A stretch of DNA of 12,525 nt from an uncultured Desulfobacterales bacterium (GTDB taxonomy: Bacteria; Desulfobacterota; Desulfobacteria; Desulfobacterales; JAFDCJ01), in assembly GCA_945787595.1 (NCBI GenBank), contig CALZJV010000243.1, forward strand, positions 1-12,525, given 5' to 3'. Made by a program: the position numbers and the translations under genes. The stretch's first letter is position 1; each line of letters begins with the position of its first letter. The notes under the pieces were generated by a model. That model saw only the letters and a program-made list of their open reading frames with translations, ran no database searches and was not told the DNA's origin. Shown piece by piece: positions 6,136 to 12,525 of the stretch.

Positions 6136-7143
6136 ATGCCACGGTTAGCCAGATTAGATGCCCCCGGTGTATTGCATCATATTATTGTTCGCGGGATTGA
6201 ACGTCGGGTGATTTTTAGAGACGATTTTGATCGCGAAAATTTTCTGGAACGGCTGTCCACATTGGTTCCGGAAACGCAGAGCATCTGCTATGCGTGGGCA
6301 TTTATGTCCAATCATGCCCATTTTTTGTTGCGCAGCGGCTCGGGAGGCATTGCCCATTTAATGCGACGATTACTGACCGGCTATGCGGTTTCATTTAATC
6401 GCCGCCACCGCAGACACGGCCAGCTTTTTCAAAATCGTTATAAATCGATCATTTGCCAGGAGGATGTATATTTTAAGGAACTGGTTCGATACATTCATCT
6501 AAATCCGGTGCGGACGAAGATGGTGCCGGATCTTGTCGGACTGAAACAATATCCCTACTGTGGCCACAGTGCTTTAATGGGCAAACAAAAAAGAGCCTGG
6601 CAGCAAACCGACGATGTGTTATCAGTATTTGGTAAAACACCGGCGGCGGCCAGGCGCAGTTACGCAGCTTACGTGAAAGCGGGCTACGGACAAGGCCGCC
6701 GACCGGAGCTGACCGGTGGTGGATTAATTCGCAGCCTTGGTGGCTGGACGGCATCGAAAAAGCTGCGCTTAAAGGGTCAGGATCGTCTCAAGGGAGATGA
6801 GCGCATTCTGGGCGACAGTGATTTTGTAACCTCAATTTTGGCTGAGGCAAAAGAGCAATTAGATCGTTATTATGAGATGAAAAGCCGAGGGTACACCCTT
6901 GAAAAGGTGGAAAAGCGGGTCATGGAAATATTCGGCGTTGACAGAGATGCGATCTATTCCAAAAGGCGCCTTAAGATTCAAGTGGCAGCAAGGAGTCTGC
7001 TGTGTTATTGGGCCGTTTGCGAGCTGGGCCTTACGGCCACCGAATTAGCCAAACGCCTTGGGCTAACCCAACCCGCGGTGAGTTATGCTGTCAGCCGCGG
7101 CGAGCAAATCGCCAAAGAGAGCAATTACACTTTAGTCAATTAG
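6136..7143 (+). CDS. REP-associated tyrosine transposase (Y1/HUH) with DnaA-like C-terminal domain
   Basis: A 335-residue DNA-processing enzyme of the TnpA-REP/RAYT group, which nicks and rejoins single-stranded palindromic DNA. The Y1 domain spans about 1-135. It starts with MPRLARLDAPGVLHHI and carries the HUH metal motif H60-A-H62 (MSNHAHFLL). The candidate nucleophile is Y119 in RYIHLNPVR, with Y102 in FQNRYKS as the alternative. Residues 225-330 resemble the C-terminal DNA-binding part of DnaA-type proteins: a helix-turn-helix near 298-322 (TATELAKRLGLTQPAVSYAV) preceded by long helices. This fusion is known in longer members of the family. No good Shine-Dalgarno precedes the ATG. The gene appears intact. 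No terminal partner hairpin could be fixed on the right side, and the downstream YeeE fragment lacks its front half. Confidence 0.93.
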   Translation: MPRLARLDAPGVLHHIIVRGIERRVIFRDDFDRENFLERLSTLVPETQSICYAWAFMSNHAHFLLRSGSGGIAHLMRRLLTGYAVSFNRRHRRHGQLFQNRYKSIICQEDVYFKELVRYIHLNPVRTKMVPDLVGLKQYPYCGHSALMGKQKRAWQQTDDVLSVFGKTPAAARRSYAAYVKAGYGQGRRPELTGGGLIRSLGGWTASKKLRLKGQDRLKGDERILGDSDFVTSILAEAKEQLDRYYEMKSRGYTLEKVEKRVMEIFGVDRDAIYSKRRLKIQVAARSLLCYWAVCELGLTATELAKRLGLTQPAVSYAVSRGEQIAKESNYTLVN

Positions 7144-7393
7144 TTTATTATTTCATCTCCCTATCTCATATTTATCGTCTGCAAGATTCCTTCGATCCTC
7201 CCTGACAGCCTATAAACATTTTAATTGCATGGTCTCCAATGGCAACCGCAGATCGCAGTCTTCTAAATTTTCTCTGATTTAAGTCCAGAACCTACACCAC
7301 ATTCTGCAGGATTTGATCAATATCCGATACTAAGTTGACCGGATCTTACCCGTTGGTATTGAATCGGTGAAATGTCTGTCTTATTTTTAAGTA

Positions 7394-8026
7394 TTGATTT
7401 TCATTTACAGTGAATTGCGACCAAATGGAGGGTATTTCAAAGACAACAAATACACGTTGCAGCGTTATGCAATAACAGTTGCGGCAATTACCGGTGGTTT
7501 GCTGTTCGGAGTCGGTGCTGCGGTTAATGGCGGATGTGCTTTTTCTACGCTCGGGCATCTGGCGAATGGTAACTTATGGATGCTGACAACCCTCTTTGGC
7601 TTCTGCATTGGTGTGGCGGGCCTGTCGATCATGGCTCCGATGATCGAACCCGGTCAAGCCCTGACACCTCTGATTTTTAAGGCACCAAAACCACTGATTT
7701 TTACGGTTTTAGCATTATTGTGGCTGTTCTTATGCTGGGAAATATTTCGGCTCTGGAAGTCACGTGCGAAGGGCAACAGTTGGAAGAAATTTCAGGAAAA
7801 TATCGACAGAAAGGAGGCAATCATGGAAATGAAAAAAGTGCTGGCAGGATGGAGCAAGATCTGCCCCGGCTGCAACATCGGGCGCAATTATCCGGATTCA
7901 TTTATCGGCAAGAAAGTCAGAAATCACTGGGAAAAAGGTTGCAGGTCGCATAACGCCTATGTTGAAGTGTACGGCAGTGAGGAGCATTCATCGGAAAAAC
8001 ACCCAGAAAAACCCGACAAAAATTGA
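7394..8026 (+). CDS. YeeE/YedE-type membrane protein, N-terminally truncated, joined to Cys-rich tail
   Basis: A 210-residue frame starting at TTG, with no ribosome-binding site and a stop codon just upstream (7388-7390). Residues 25-120 carry the second repeat of the YeeE/YedE (sulf_transp, TsuA-like) family: GGLLFGVGAAVNGGCAF (34-50, conserved Cys48), a GNLWMLTTL segment, then further membrane helices at about 62-82 and 100-120. These proteins carry thiosulfate or other sulfur compounds, normally with two such repeats in about 330-400 residues. The first repeat is absent, and nothing resembling it occurs in 7144-7393, so the gene has probably lost its 5' half, perhaps when the transposase arrived. 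Residues 144-210 are a Cys-rich soluble part with its own start signal (see 7823-8026). A functional half-size protein is possible but less likely. Confidence 0.6.
   Translation: MIFIYSELRPNGGYFKDNKYTLQRYAITVAAITGGLLFGVGAAVNGGCAFSTLGHLANGNLWMLTTLFGFCIGVAGLSIMAPMIEPGQALTPLIFKAPKPLIFTVLALLWLFLCWEIFRLWKSRAKGNSWKKFQENIDRKEAIMEMKKVLAGWSKICPGCNIGRNYPDSFIGKKVRNHWEKGCRSHNAYVEVYGSEEHSSEKHPEKPDKN
7811..7825 (+). promoter_or_regulatory. Internal Shine-Dalgarno plus ATG within the YeeE-like frame
   Basis: AAGGAGG (7811-7817) is 5 bases before an in-frame ATG (7823-7825). It has the same GGAGGCAA core as the site of the next gene (8031-8037), which supports real use. Confidence 0.65.
7823..8026 (+). CDS. 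Small Cys-rich protein of unknown function (67 residues)
   Basis: I favour this as a separate gene inside the longer YeeE-like frame, because it begins with a strong ribosome-binding site exactly where the membrane part has ended. Its core has the pattern CPGC (14-17), N-Y-P-D-S (22-26), HW (35-36), GC (39-40) and SH-AY-EV (42-49). It thus has three Cys and two His that could bind a metal ion or form a redox site. The last 17 residues are charged and rich in His, Glu and Lys. There is no signal peptide. I do not recognise the family. The cysteine hydrolase gene begins 15 bases later, so the two are very likely co-translated. Confidence 0.6.
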   Translation: MEMKKVLAGWSKICPGCNIGRNYPDSFIGKKVRNHWEKGCRSHNAYVEVYGSEEHSSEKHPEKPDKN

Positions 8027-8041
8027 TAGGGAGGCAACAAA

Positions 8042-8641
8042 ATGAAGGCAAAAGAAACAGCAGTGGTTCTAATAGAGTTTCAAAACGATTTTTGCAAAGA
8101 AGGCGGTAAACTACATGGCGGTGTACAGTCAGAAATCTCCAGGCAGAATACAATCCCCAACGCTATGAAATTGGCCGAGGAAGCTCGTAAAAAAGGTGCG
8201 TTGATTATCCACTCCCCCTTTATATTTAACGAGGAATATTTTAAAGATCATCAAATGCAGGGCATTGTCAAAGCTGTGGCAGACGGGGATGCCTTTCGCG
8301 AGGGAACTTGGGGAGCAGAGATCATCGACGAATTAAAACCGCAGGAAGGGGATAAGGTTGTCGGCGGGAAATGCACCTTATGCGGCTTTAATAATACCAA
8401 TTTGGGCGAACTGTTAAAGGAAGGCAATATTAAAAACGTGGTTATTGGTGGATTTTTAACCAATTTCTGTGTTGAAAGCACTTCCCGTACAGCTTATGAC
8501 AGGGGCTATGGGGTCTCGGTAATAAAAGATGCTACCGCTGCCAATTCAGAGGAAGAGCAAAATCACTCCGAACAGAAAATATTCCCGCTGTTGGGGCAGA
8601 CGCTCTCAGTGGATCAATTTATCAGCCAACTGGAAGACTAA
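8042..8641 (+). CDS. Isochorismatase-family cysteine hydrolase
   Basis: A 199-residue cytoplasmic hydrolase. It has the family's alpha/beta fold signature with all three catalytic positions: Asp16 in IEFQNDF, Lys110 in GGKCTLCGF, and nucleophile Cys143 in TNFCVESTSRTAYDRGY. The conserved region before the Cys (VIGGFLTN) and the DA-A after it are also in place. Members hydrolyse isochorismate, nicotinamide, N-carbamoylsarcosine, biuret or other amides; the substrate cannot be told from sequence. Ribosome-binding site AGGGAGG (8028-8034) lies 7 bases before the ATG, and the gene follows the Cys-rich ORF by 15 bases. It ends its transcript at the terminator near 8673. An extra Cys pair (111 and 114) flanks the catalytic Lys. 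Confidence 0.93.
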   Translation: MKAKETAVVLIEFQNDFCKEGGKLHGGVQSEISRQNTIPNAMKLAEEARKKGALIIHSPFIFNEEYFKDHQMQGIVKAVADGDAFREGTWGAEIIDELKPQEGDKVVGGKCTLCGFNNTNLGELLKEGNIKNVVIGGFLTNFCVESTSRTAYDRGYGVSVIKDATAANSEEEQNHSEQKIFPLLGQTLSVDQFISQLED

Positions 8642-9072
8642 ACAGCAAGGAATTCTTCTAAGGGGAAACGATAAAAACCGGGGCAATGCAATTTGGCTTC
8701 GCTCCGGTTTTTTATATCCCGAAATTCGCAGAAATACTAAAAGATAGGTGTCTTCCTGGCATAGAATCGATTTGCCTGCTCTGTTAACCCTAACGTTGCA
8801 AAAGCCGGAGGGCTTCAGAGCCAAGGCGTCAAGGGTGAAGTTGTAGTAGTTTACCACGATCCCTTGACAACACAGGATCTGAATATCGGATATTATAACG
8901 GACCATTAGCTACTCTTTGCCATGTTGTTTATGCAACATTGGGGTTAAATCTAGTTTATATAAAACAGCGCGGCAATATGAAAGGGAATAATGACTTTTG
9001 CTGTTATTGAGTTGAAATTACATTTAACTGTGGTATCGATTTTGAAACAAATCTGAGCGCCAAATTGCGAAG
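8642..9072. other. Intergenic region between convergent transcription units
   Basis: Besides the terminator at 8673-8713, no gene is supported. An 81-codon stretch without stop (8765-9007, plus) has no plausible start. Small palindromes include AAGCC/GGCTT (8802-8815), AATATC-G-GATATT (8882-8894) and ATGTTG/CAACAT (8922-8939). No clear terminator for the minus-strand potA was found here. Confidence 0.5.
8673..8716 (+). terminator. Rho-independent terminator after the cysteine hydrolase
   Basis: AAAAACCGGGGC (8673-8684) pairs with GCTCCGGTTTTT (8701-8712) with one G-U pair and a 16-base loop. The stem merges into a T-run and is followed by ATAT. It lies 32 bases after the stop at 8641. Confidence 0.85.
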
Positions 9073-10176
9073 TTATTTCGACACCAAAATTCGGCAGTCT
9101 TTGGCGAACACTTGGACCAACACCTCATCTGCGCGTCGGAAGACCATGTCTTTGACGCCGCCGATAACGTGGATGACGGTGCCGGTTTCCAACTCCACAA
9201 AATAGCGCACCTCACCCCCCATATAGCTTCGGTCCTTGATTCGGCCCTGGAATTGATTTTCGGCGGTCTCGCTCAACGGTTGTTCCCTGGGCGTCAGATG
9301 GAACTTCTGGGCGCGGGTGACCACTTCGACTCGTTGGCCTTCTCGCCAATCGCCGGATTGTGTGACTTTCAATTCGAACCCATCATCGAGGGCGACCACC
9401 ACCTGTCTCTCGTCTCCTTGCTTGATTTGACCTTTAAAGAAATTGGAGTGACCGATAAAATCGGCCACAAAATGACTGCTGGGGGTGTCGTATACCTGCT
9501 CGGGAGGACCCTCTTGCTGTTTGCGGCCGTCTTTCATGACCACGATGCTGTCCGACATGGTCAGCGCCTCGCGCTGATCATGGGTGACGAAGATACTGGT
9601 GATCCCCAGCATTTCCTGCAGGTTGCTGACCTCCATGCGCATCTCTTCGCGAAGATTCTCGTCCAGAGCCGACAGCGGTTCATCCATCAGCAGGACGTCC
9701 GGTTCGATGACAATCGCCCGCGCCAGGGCGATACGCTGCTGCTGCCCCCCCGACAGTTGGGAGGGCATGCGCATTTCCACGCCCGGCAGGCGTACTGTTT
9801 CCAATGCCTGTGTAACTTTGGTCTTGATATCGGCTTTGGCGACATTTCGATATTTCAATCCAAAAGCGACATTGTTGAAAATGGTTTTATGGGGAAAAAG
9901 GGCGTAATTCTGAAAGATCATGCCCAGGTTGCGCTTGTGGATGGGGGTGTCGTTGACCCGCTGGCCCTTGATAAAGATGTCACCCTCGGTCGGTTTCTCC
10001 AATCCGGCGATCATCCTCAAAATCGTTGTTTTGCCGCATCCCGATGGGCCCAAGAGGGTGGTCAAAGAACCGTCCGGGATATCCAGGTCGATTTCATGGA
10101 CGGCAATCACCTTGCCAAAGTGCTTGGTTACACCCCTGAGTTGAACCGCTGGCGGAGCATTGCCGTCTGCCCCCAT
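9073..10176 (-). CDS. potA: ABC transporter ATPase, spermidine/putrescine type
   Basis: A 367-residue cytoplasmic ATPase that powers the PotBC-type permease. Ordered motifs: Walker A GPSGCGKTT (43-51), Q-loop Gln89, signature LSGGQQQR (141-148), Walker B VLLMDEP (161-167), D-loop SALD (169-172), and H-loop His199 in THDQREAL. A TOBE_2-type beta-barrel occupies about 240-360 (FKGQI..., VVTRAQKFHL). Length and layout are typical of PotA/FbpC-like CUT1-type ATPases; the closest fit is PotA because of the YALFPHKTIFNNVAFGL stretch and the neighbouring PotD/PotC. The start has TAGGAGAC upstream. It is the last gene of the cluster, separated from potD by 288 bases with a hairpin and a repeat element, so it may need its own promoter or read-through. 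Confidence 0.96.
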   Translation of the reverse strand: MGADGNAPPAVQLRGVTKHFGKVIAVHEIDLDIPDGSLTTLLGPSGCGKTTILRMIAGLEKPTEGDIFIKGQRVNDTPIHKRNLGMIFQNYALFPHKTIFNNVAFGLKYRNVAKADIKTKVTQALETVRLPGVEMRMPSQLSGGQQQRIALARAIVIEPDVLLMDEPLSALDENLREEMRMEVSNLQEMLGITSIFVTHDQREALTMSDSIVVMKDGRKQQEGPPEQVYDTPSSHFVADFIGHSNFFKGQIKQGDERQVVVALDDGFELKVTQSGDWREGQRVEVVTRAQKFHLTPREQPLSETAENQFQGRIKDRSYMGGEVRYFVELETGTVIHVIGGVKDMVFRRADEVLVQVFAKDCRILVSK

Positions 10177-10215
10177 ATTGTTGTCTCCTAGTGATTCCCA
10201 ACCCGGGAAACCGGA

Positions 10216-10394
10216 ATTGAAGATTGAAGATTTGTGGACGTCGCTCTCCGAGGCGTAGGCGCTACAACCCCTACGAGCCGGAGGCTTCGCTCTGCTTTTT
10301 CTATGACCTTTTTTTAATAATTGATCCCGCCGGTTTCCAGCTCGTAGAGCTTACCGCTCGGAGAGTGGCGGACCTTAAATATTCAATCTTCAAT
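10216..10394. repeat. MITE-like imperfect inverted-repeat element, about 180 bp
   Basis: The outer arms ATTGAAGATTGAAGATTT (10216-10233) and AAATATTCAATCTTCAAT (10377-10394) are reverse complements at 17 of 18 positions. Moving inward, CTCTCCGAG (10244-10252) pairs with CTCGGAGAG (10357-10365), and CTACGAGC (10271-10278) pairs with GCTCGTAG (10340-10347). The centre is AT-rich with T-runs. There is no ORF. This is the build of a small non-autonomous element or a long structured RNA. Confidence 0.7.
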
Positions 10395-10417
10395 CGACAA
10401 TATTCAATAAATTAACC

Positions 10418-10445
10418 GTCCGGTCCCGCGGTTGCGGAACCGGAC
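10418..10445 (-). terminator. Strong hairpin after potD, likely terminator or attenuator
   Basis: On the minus strand GTCCGGTTCCGC pairs with GCGGGACCGGAC (12 bp, one G-U pair) around a 4-base loop, 19 bases after the potD stop. The following sequence (GGTTAATTTATT) is only moderately T-rich, so it may act as a partial terminator or as a 3' RNA-protecting stem that lowers potA expression relative to potD. Confidence 0.6.
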
Positions 10446-10464
10446 CCGAACCTTGAATCGTGGG

Positions 10465-11628
10465 TTAGCCGCCGGCCTTGATACGGTCCCACATTTCACC
10501 AAACTTGACCTGGTTGGAATTCCAGAAGGGTGGATCGGCCCACAGGAAGCCCTTGAGCGTGCCGGTGGGGTCAAAGGTCGGAATTTTTTTGACCGCTGCG
10601 GGCATTTCGACCTTGGATGGATCAAGGCTGGAGGGATAATTCTGGGCGACGGCCACAGCGATGGAGCATTCCGGCTCCAGCATGAAATTGAGCAGTTCAT
10701 GGGCGATATCCAGGTCGCTGCCCTTGATCACGAAGATGCACTCCTGCCAGGAGTAGCCGTTGTCGATCAGCATGAGTTCAATGGGATGGCCTTGCGCCTG
10801 CAGGTTCGCCACTCGTCCGGACCAGGCCACGGTGGCATAGACCTCTTCGTTGCCCAACAGGCTCATCAGTTCCGCTCCCGAGGACCAGTACTTCTTGATC
10901 AGCTTGCGCTGTTCCCGCAGGGCGTTCCAGACCGCATCCAGGTCTTTGATGTCGTTGGGGTGCTGACCGGTGTACAGGGCGGCGTACCATATATTGGCCT
11001 TGTTGCTCCCAGCGCTGGCCAGTTTGCCTTTTAGGCTCTTGTCCCACAGCAGTTTGACACCCAGGCTCTCGGCCTTTTCCTTGGGAATATGTTTGCTGTT
11101 GTAGCAGATCGCCGTCTGGCCGTAATCGTAGGGTACGGCCGACAAGGTCCCGTTGCTGAGGGCACGATAGGGCTTGATCATTGCGTCCATGACATATTTG
11201 AGGTTGGGAATCTTGCTCTCATCGAGCACCACCCCGAAATCCAAATCGATGTAGCGCTTGTAATCAAACAGCCCGCTGGCATGGAAGAGGTTGTACTCCC
11301 CGCCCGGTGGGAACGATGCCTTGACCCGCGTCAGGTAGGTGTCCTCGTCTCCGAATTCACCTTCGATGACTTCGATCCCCGTGGCTTTGGTGAAGGGCAG
11401 GAAAGCATATTTGGAAAAGGCTTCTGATGTGACACCGCCCCAGCCGTCAAACCGAACCGATTTTTTGGCGGCCCAGGCCGAAGGTGTCAACCGTCCAACA
11501 GGCAGGCTTACCAGGCCGGCCGAAACCCCGGCCATACCAAGGATTTTTAGGAACTCACGCCGGCCCAGATCGCCGTTCATAAAACGATCTTTGGCCTCTT
11601 CTAGTCGTTTAATCAAATCAACAGTCAT
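10465..11628 (-). CDS. potD: Polyamine-type extracellular solute-binding protein, Tat-exported
   Basis: A 387-residue periplasmic binding protein (PotD/SBP family 1) that delivers ligand to the PotBC-type permease. I chose the ATG at 11628 because AAAGGAGG precedes it; a longer frame up to 11712 lacks such a site. Residues 1-54 are a long twin-arginine signal: LGRREFLK (22-29), a hydrophobic stretch at 29-42, and probable cleavage at AWA (51-53). The mature part begins VRFDGWGGVTSEAF and carries PotD-like stretches such as VPYDYGQTAICYN and NYPSSL. Typical PotD proteins use Sec signals; Tat export suggests folding before export. It lies 93 bases after the potC stop. Putrescine, spermidine or a related cationic ligand is likely, but the ligand cannot be read with certainty. 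Confidence 0.92.
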   Translation of the reverse strand: MTVDLIKRLEEAKDRFMNGDLGRREFLKILGMAGVSAGLVSLPVGRLTPSAWAAKKSVRFDGWGGVTSEAFSKYAFLPFTKATGIEVIEGEFGDEDTYLTRVKASFPPGGEYNLFHASGLFDYKRYIDLDFGVVLDESKIPNLKYVMDAMIKPYRALSNGTLSAVPYDYGQTAICYNSKHIPKEKAESLGVKLLWDKSLKGKLASAGSNKANIWYAALYTGQHPNDIKDLDAVWNALREQRKLIKKYWSSGAELMSLLGNEEVYATVAWSGRVANLQAQGHPIELMLIDNGYSWQECIFVIKGSDLDIAHELLNFMLEPECSIAVAVAQNYPSSLDPSKVEMPAAVKKIPTFDPTGTLKGFLWADPPFWNSNQVKFGEMWDRIKAGG

Positions 11629-11721
11629 GATTAAAACCTCCTTTGTTGTGTGGGTTAACAAACGGCTATTTCCAGGTACAAAACCGGGCTGAAATATCCT
11701 GACGGCACGCATCAGTTTGCA

Positions 11722-12525
11722 TCAACGCTTCGACGATTCCAGGCCCCTGGTAAATCTCCGCGCCAGGTACCCGGCCAGCAGGGGGGTCGAGATCGTCAGG
11801 ATGACCATCACTGTGCCCAGGGCATTGATCTCGGGACTGATGTGGTGGCGCAGCATACCCAGTATCTTGACCGGCACGGTGGTGGTCCTGGCCGTGGCCC
11901 AGAACAGTGTCGCGGTAATGTCATCGAATGAAATCGTAAAGGCAAAGAGCATACCCGCTATAATGGCCGGCGCCAAAAGCGGCAGGGTAATTTCTTTAAA
12001 GGTTTGGAGTGCATTGGCCCCCAGGCTCATGGCGGCTTCTTCATACACTCTCTTTATCCCCACCAATCGCGCCTGAACCACCAAAAGAATGTATGGCAGG
12101 GTGATGACGACATGTCCGACGACCAGCAGCAACAGGCTTTTGGGTTGCTGCAGCCAGCGCAGGAAAAGCAGCAGGGCCACCCCCAGGATGACTTCCGGAA
12201 TCATGATCGGGGTCAGGAGCAAGGTGTTTAGGGTATTTTTGCCGGGAAAGTCGTAGCGAACGAACGCCATGGCCGCTGGGATGGCAATGGCGGTACTGAT
12301 CACTGAGGTAATAAATCCAAGGATGAGCGACGTCTTAAAGGCCGTTACGATGCCTTGGTTCTGAGCCAGCCGGACGTACCACCGGAAGCTGAAGCCCTCC
12401 ATGGGAAAACTGGCAAATTCCATTGGGTTGAACGAGAGAATGATGACCACCACGATGGGTGCGAACATGGTGATATAGACAAAGAGGGTAAACAGGCGTA
12501 TCAGTGACCAACCGGAGATCTTCAT
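11722..12525 (-). CDS. potC: ABC transporter permease, spermidine/putrescine type
   Basis: A 267-residue inner-membrane permease of the BPD_transp_1 family with six hydrophobic segments. The EAA loop that docks on the ATPase is clear: EEAAMSLGANALQTFKEITLPLLAP, about residues 161-185. The start MKISGWSLIRLF looks like a true N-terminus and coincides with the last base of the window, so the ribosome-binding site is not visible. The PotC pattern FSFRWYVRL near residues 45-53 and the ISFDDITATLFWA stretch support PotC rather than PotB. A partner permease (PotB) is expected just upstream, outside the window. It is followed by potD in the same direction. Confidence 0.93.
   Translation of the reverse strand: MKISGWSLIRLFTLFVYITMFAPIVVVIILSFNPMEFASFPMEGFSFRWYVRLAQNQGIVTAFKTSLILGFITSVISTAIAIPAAMAFVRYDFPGKNTLNTLLLTPIMIPEVILGVALLLFLRWLQQPKSLLLLVVGHVVITLPYILLVVQARLVGIKRVYEEAAMSLGANALQTFKEITLPLLAPAIIAGMLFAFTISFDDITATLFWATARTTTVPVKILGMLRHHISPEINALGTVMVILTISTPLLAGYLARRFTRGLESSKR

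Larger units (their letters stand above)
10177..10464. other. potD-potA intergenic region with inverted-repeat element
   Basis: An unusually long gap within an ABC operon. From the potD side it holds a strong hairpin (10418-10445) and then an imperfect inverted-repeat element (10216-10394) before the potA ribosome-binding site. Confidence 0.6.

Noticed and set aside
8757..8775. TGGCAT...TTGC resembling a sigma-54 promoter
   Set aside because: The interval between GG and GC is 4 bases too long, which sigma-54 does not tolerate, and no gene follows on that strand.
8783..8830. GTTAACCCTAACGTTG considered as an integron attC site
   Set aside because: No matching complementary core at the expected distance and no integrase or cassette-like gene nearby.
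9112..10191. 359-codon open frame on the plus strand across potA
   Set aside because: It is the antisense shadow of potA, whose motifs are complete. It has no ribosome-binding site and no protein family features (His/Asp/Gln-rich low-quality composition).
10432..11034. 200-codon plus-strand frame opposite potD
   Set aside because: Antisense to a well-supported binding-protein gene; the GC-rich codon bias of potD keeps the opposite strand open by chance.
11629..11712. Longer potD start giving 28 additional residues
   Set aside because: No ribosome-binding site at that ATG, whereas the start at 11628 has AAAGGAGG and yields a proper Tat signal.
1..12525. CRISPR arrays, tRNA/rRNA genes, phage genes or defence systems
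   Set aside because: No regular direct-repeat array, no cloverleaf-like sequence and no recognisable capsid, toxin-antitoxin, nuclease or similar gene was seen.

Overview
The window looks like chromosomal DNA of a Gram-negative, anaerobe-type bacterium. A sulfate-reducing deltaproteobacterium (Desulfobacterota) is my best guess, but this is inference from gene content and style. It carries HD-GYP/GGDEF and CheY-type signalling pieces, a Tat-exported binding protein, an exported small protein preceded by a sigma-54-type promoter, a REP-associated (Y1/HUH) transposase with a DnaA-like tail, and a YeeE/YedE (sulfur-compound transporter family) fragment. Shine-Dalgarno sites are strong (GGAGG). 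The polyamine-type ABC cluster at the right end is visibly more GC-rich than the AT-rich middle of the window.

Layout. 1-239: the last 47 codons of an HD-GYP protein, whose stop overlaps an out-of-frame 31-codon tail of a GGDEF domain. 674-3773: an APC-family amino-acid permease fused to a TrkA/RCK module, followed 31 bases later by a proline-racemase-family enzyme with a Ser/Cys active-site pair. This looks like a two-gene uptake and catabolism unit, possibly for hydroxyproline or another imino acid. 3774-4475: a 700-base gene-poor stretch with a hairpin, small palindromes and a very good sigma-54 promoter. 4476-4760: a small exported protein ended by an excellent terminator. 4873-5002: a cluster of nested inverted repeats between convergent genes. 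5018-5794 (minus): a small lipoprotein and a stand-alone CheY-like receiver. 6136-7143: the HUH transposase. 7394-8641: a YeeE/YedE fragment lacking its N-terminal half, joined in frame to a Cys-rich 67-residue protein that has its own ribosome-binding site, then a cysteine hydrolase of the isochorismatase family and a terminator. 9073-12525 (minus): an ABC transporter of the spermidine/putrescine type in the order potC, potD, potA. A strong hairpin and a roughly 180-bp imperfect inverted-repeat element lie between potD and potA.

Themes worth a second look: (i) two genes (permease-RCK and YeeE-Cys-rich) each contain an in-frame internal Shine-Dalgarno plus ATG exactly at the domain junction, suggesting fusions that may still make the downstream domain separately; (ii) several decayed or truncated pieces (GGDEF tail, YeeE half, an orphan Shine-Dalgarno, two unexplained open stretches) mark the left three quarters as a turnover zone near the transposase; (iii) non-coding hairpin elements at 4873-5002 and 10216-10394 are not explained by the genes. 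I found no RNA genes, CRISPR array or clearly new multi-gene system.
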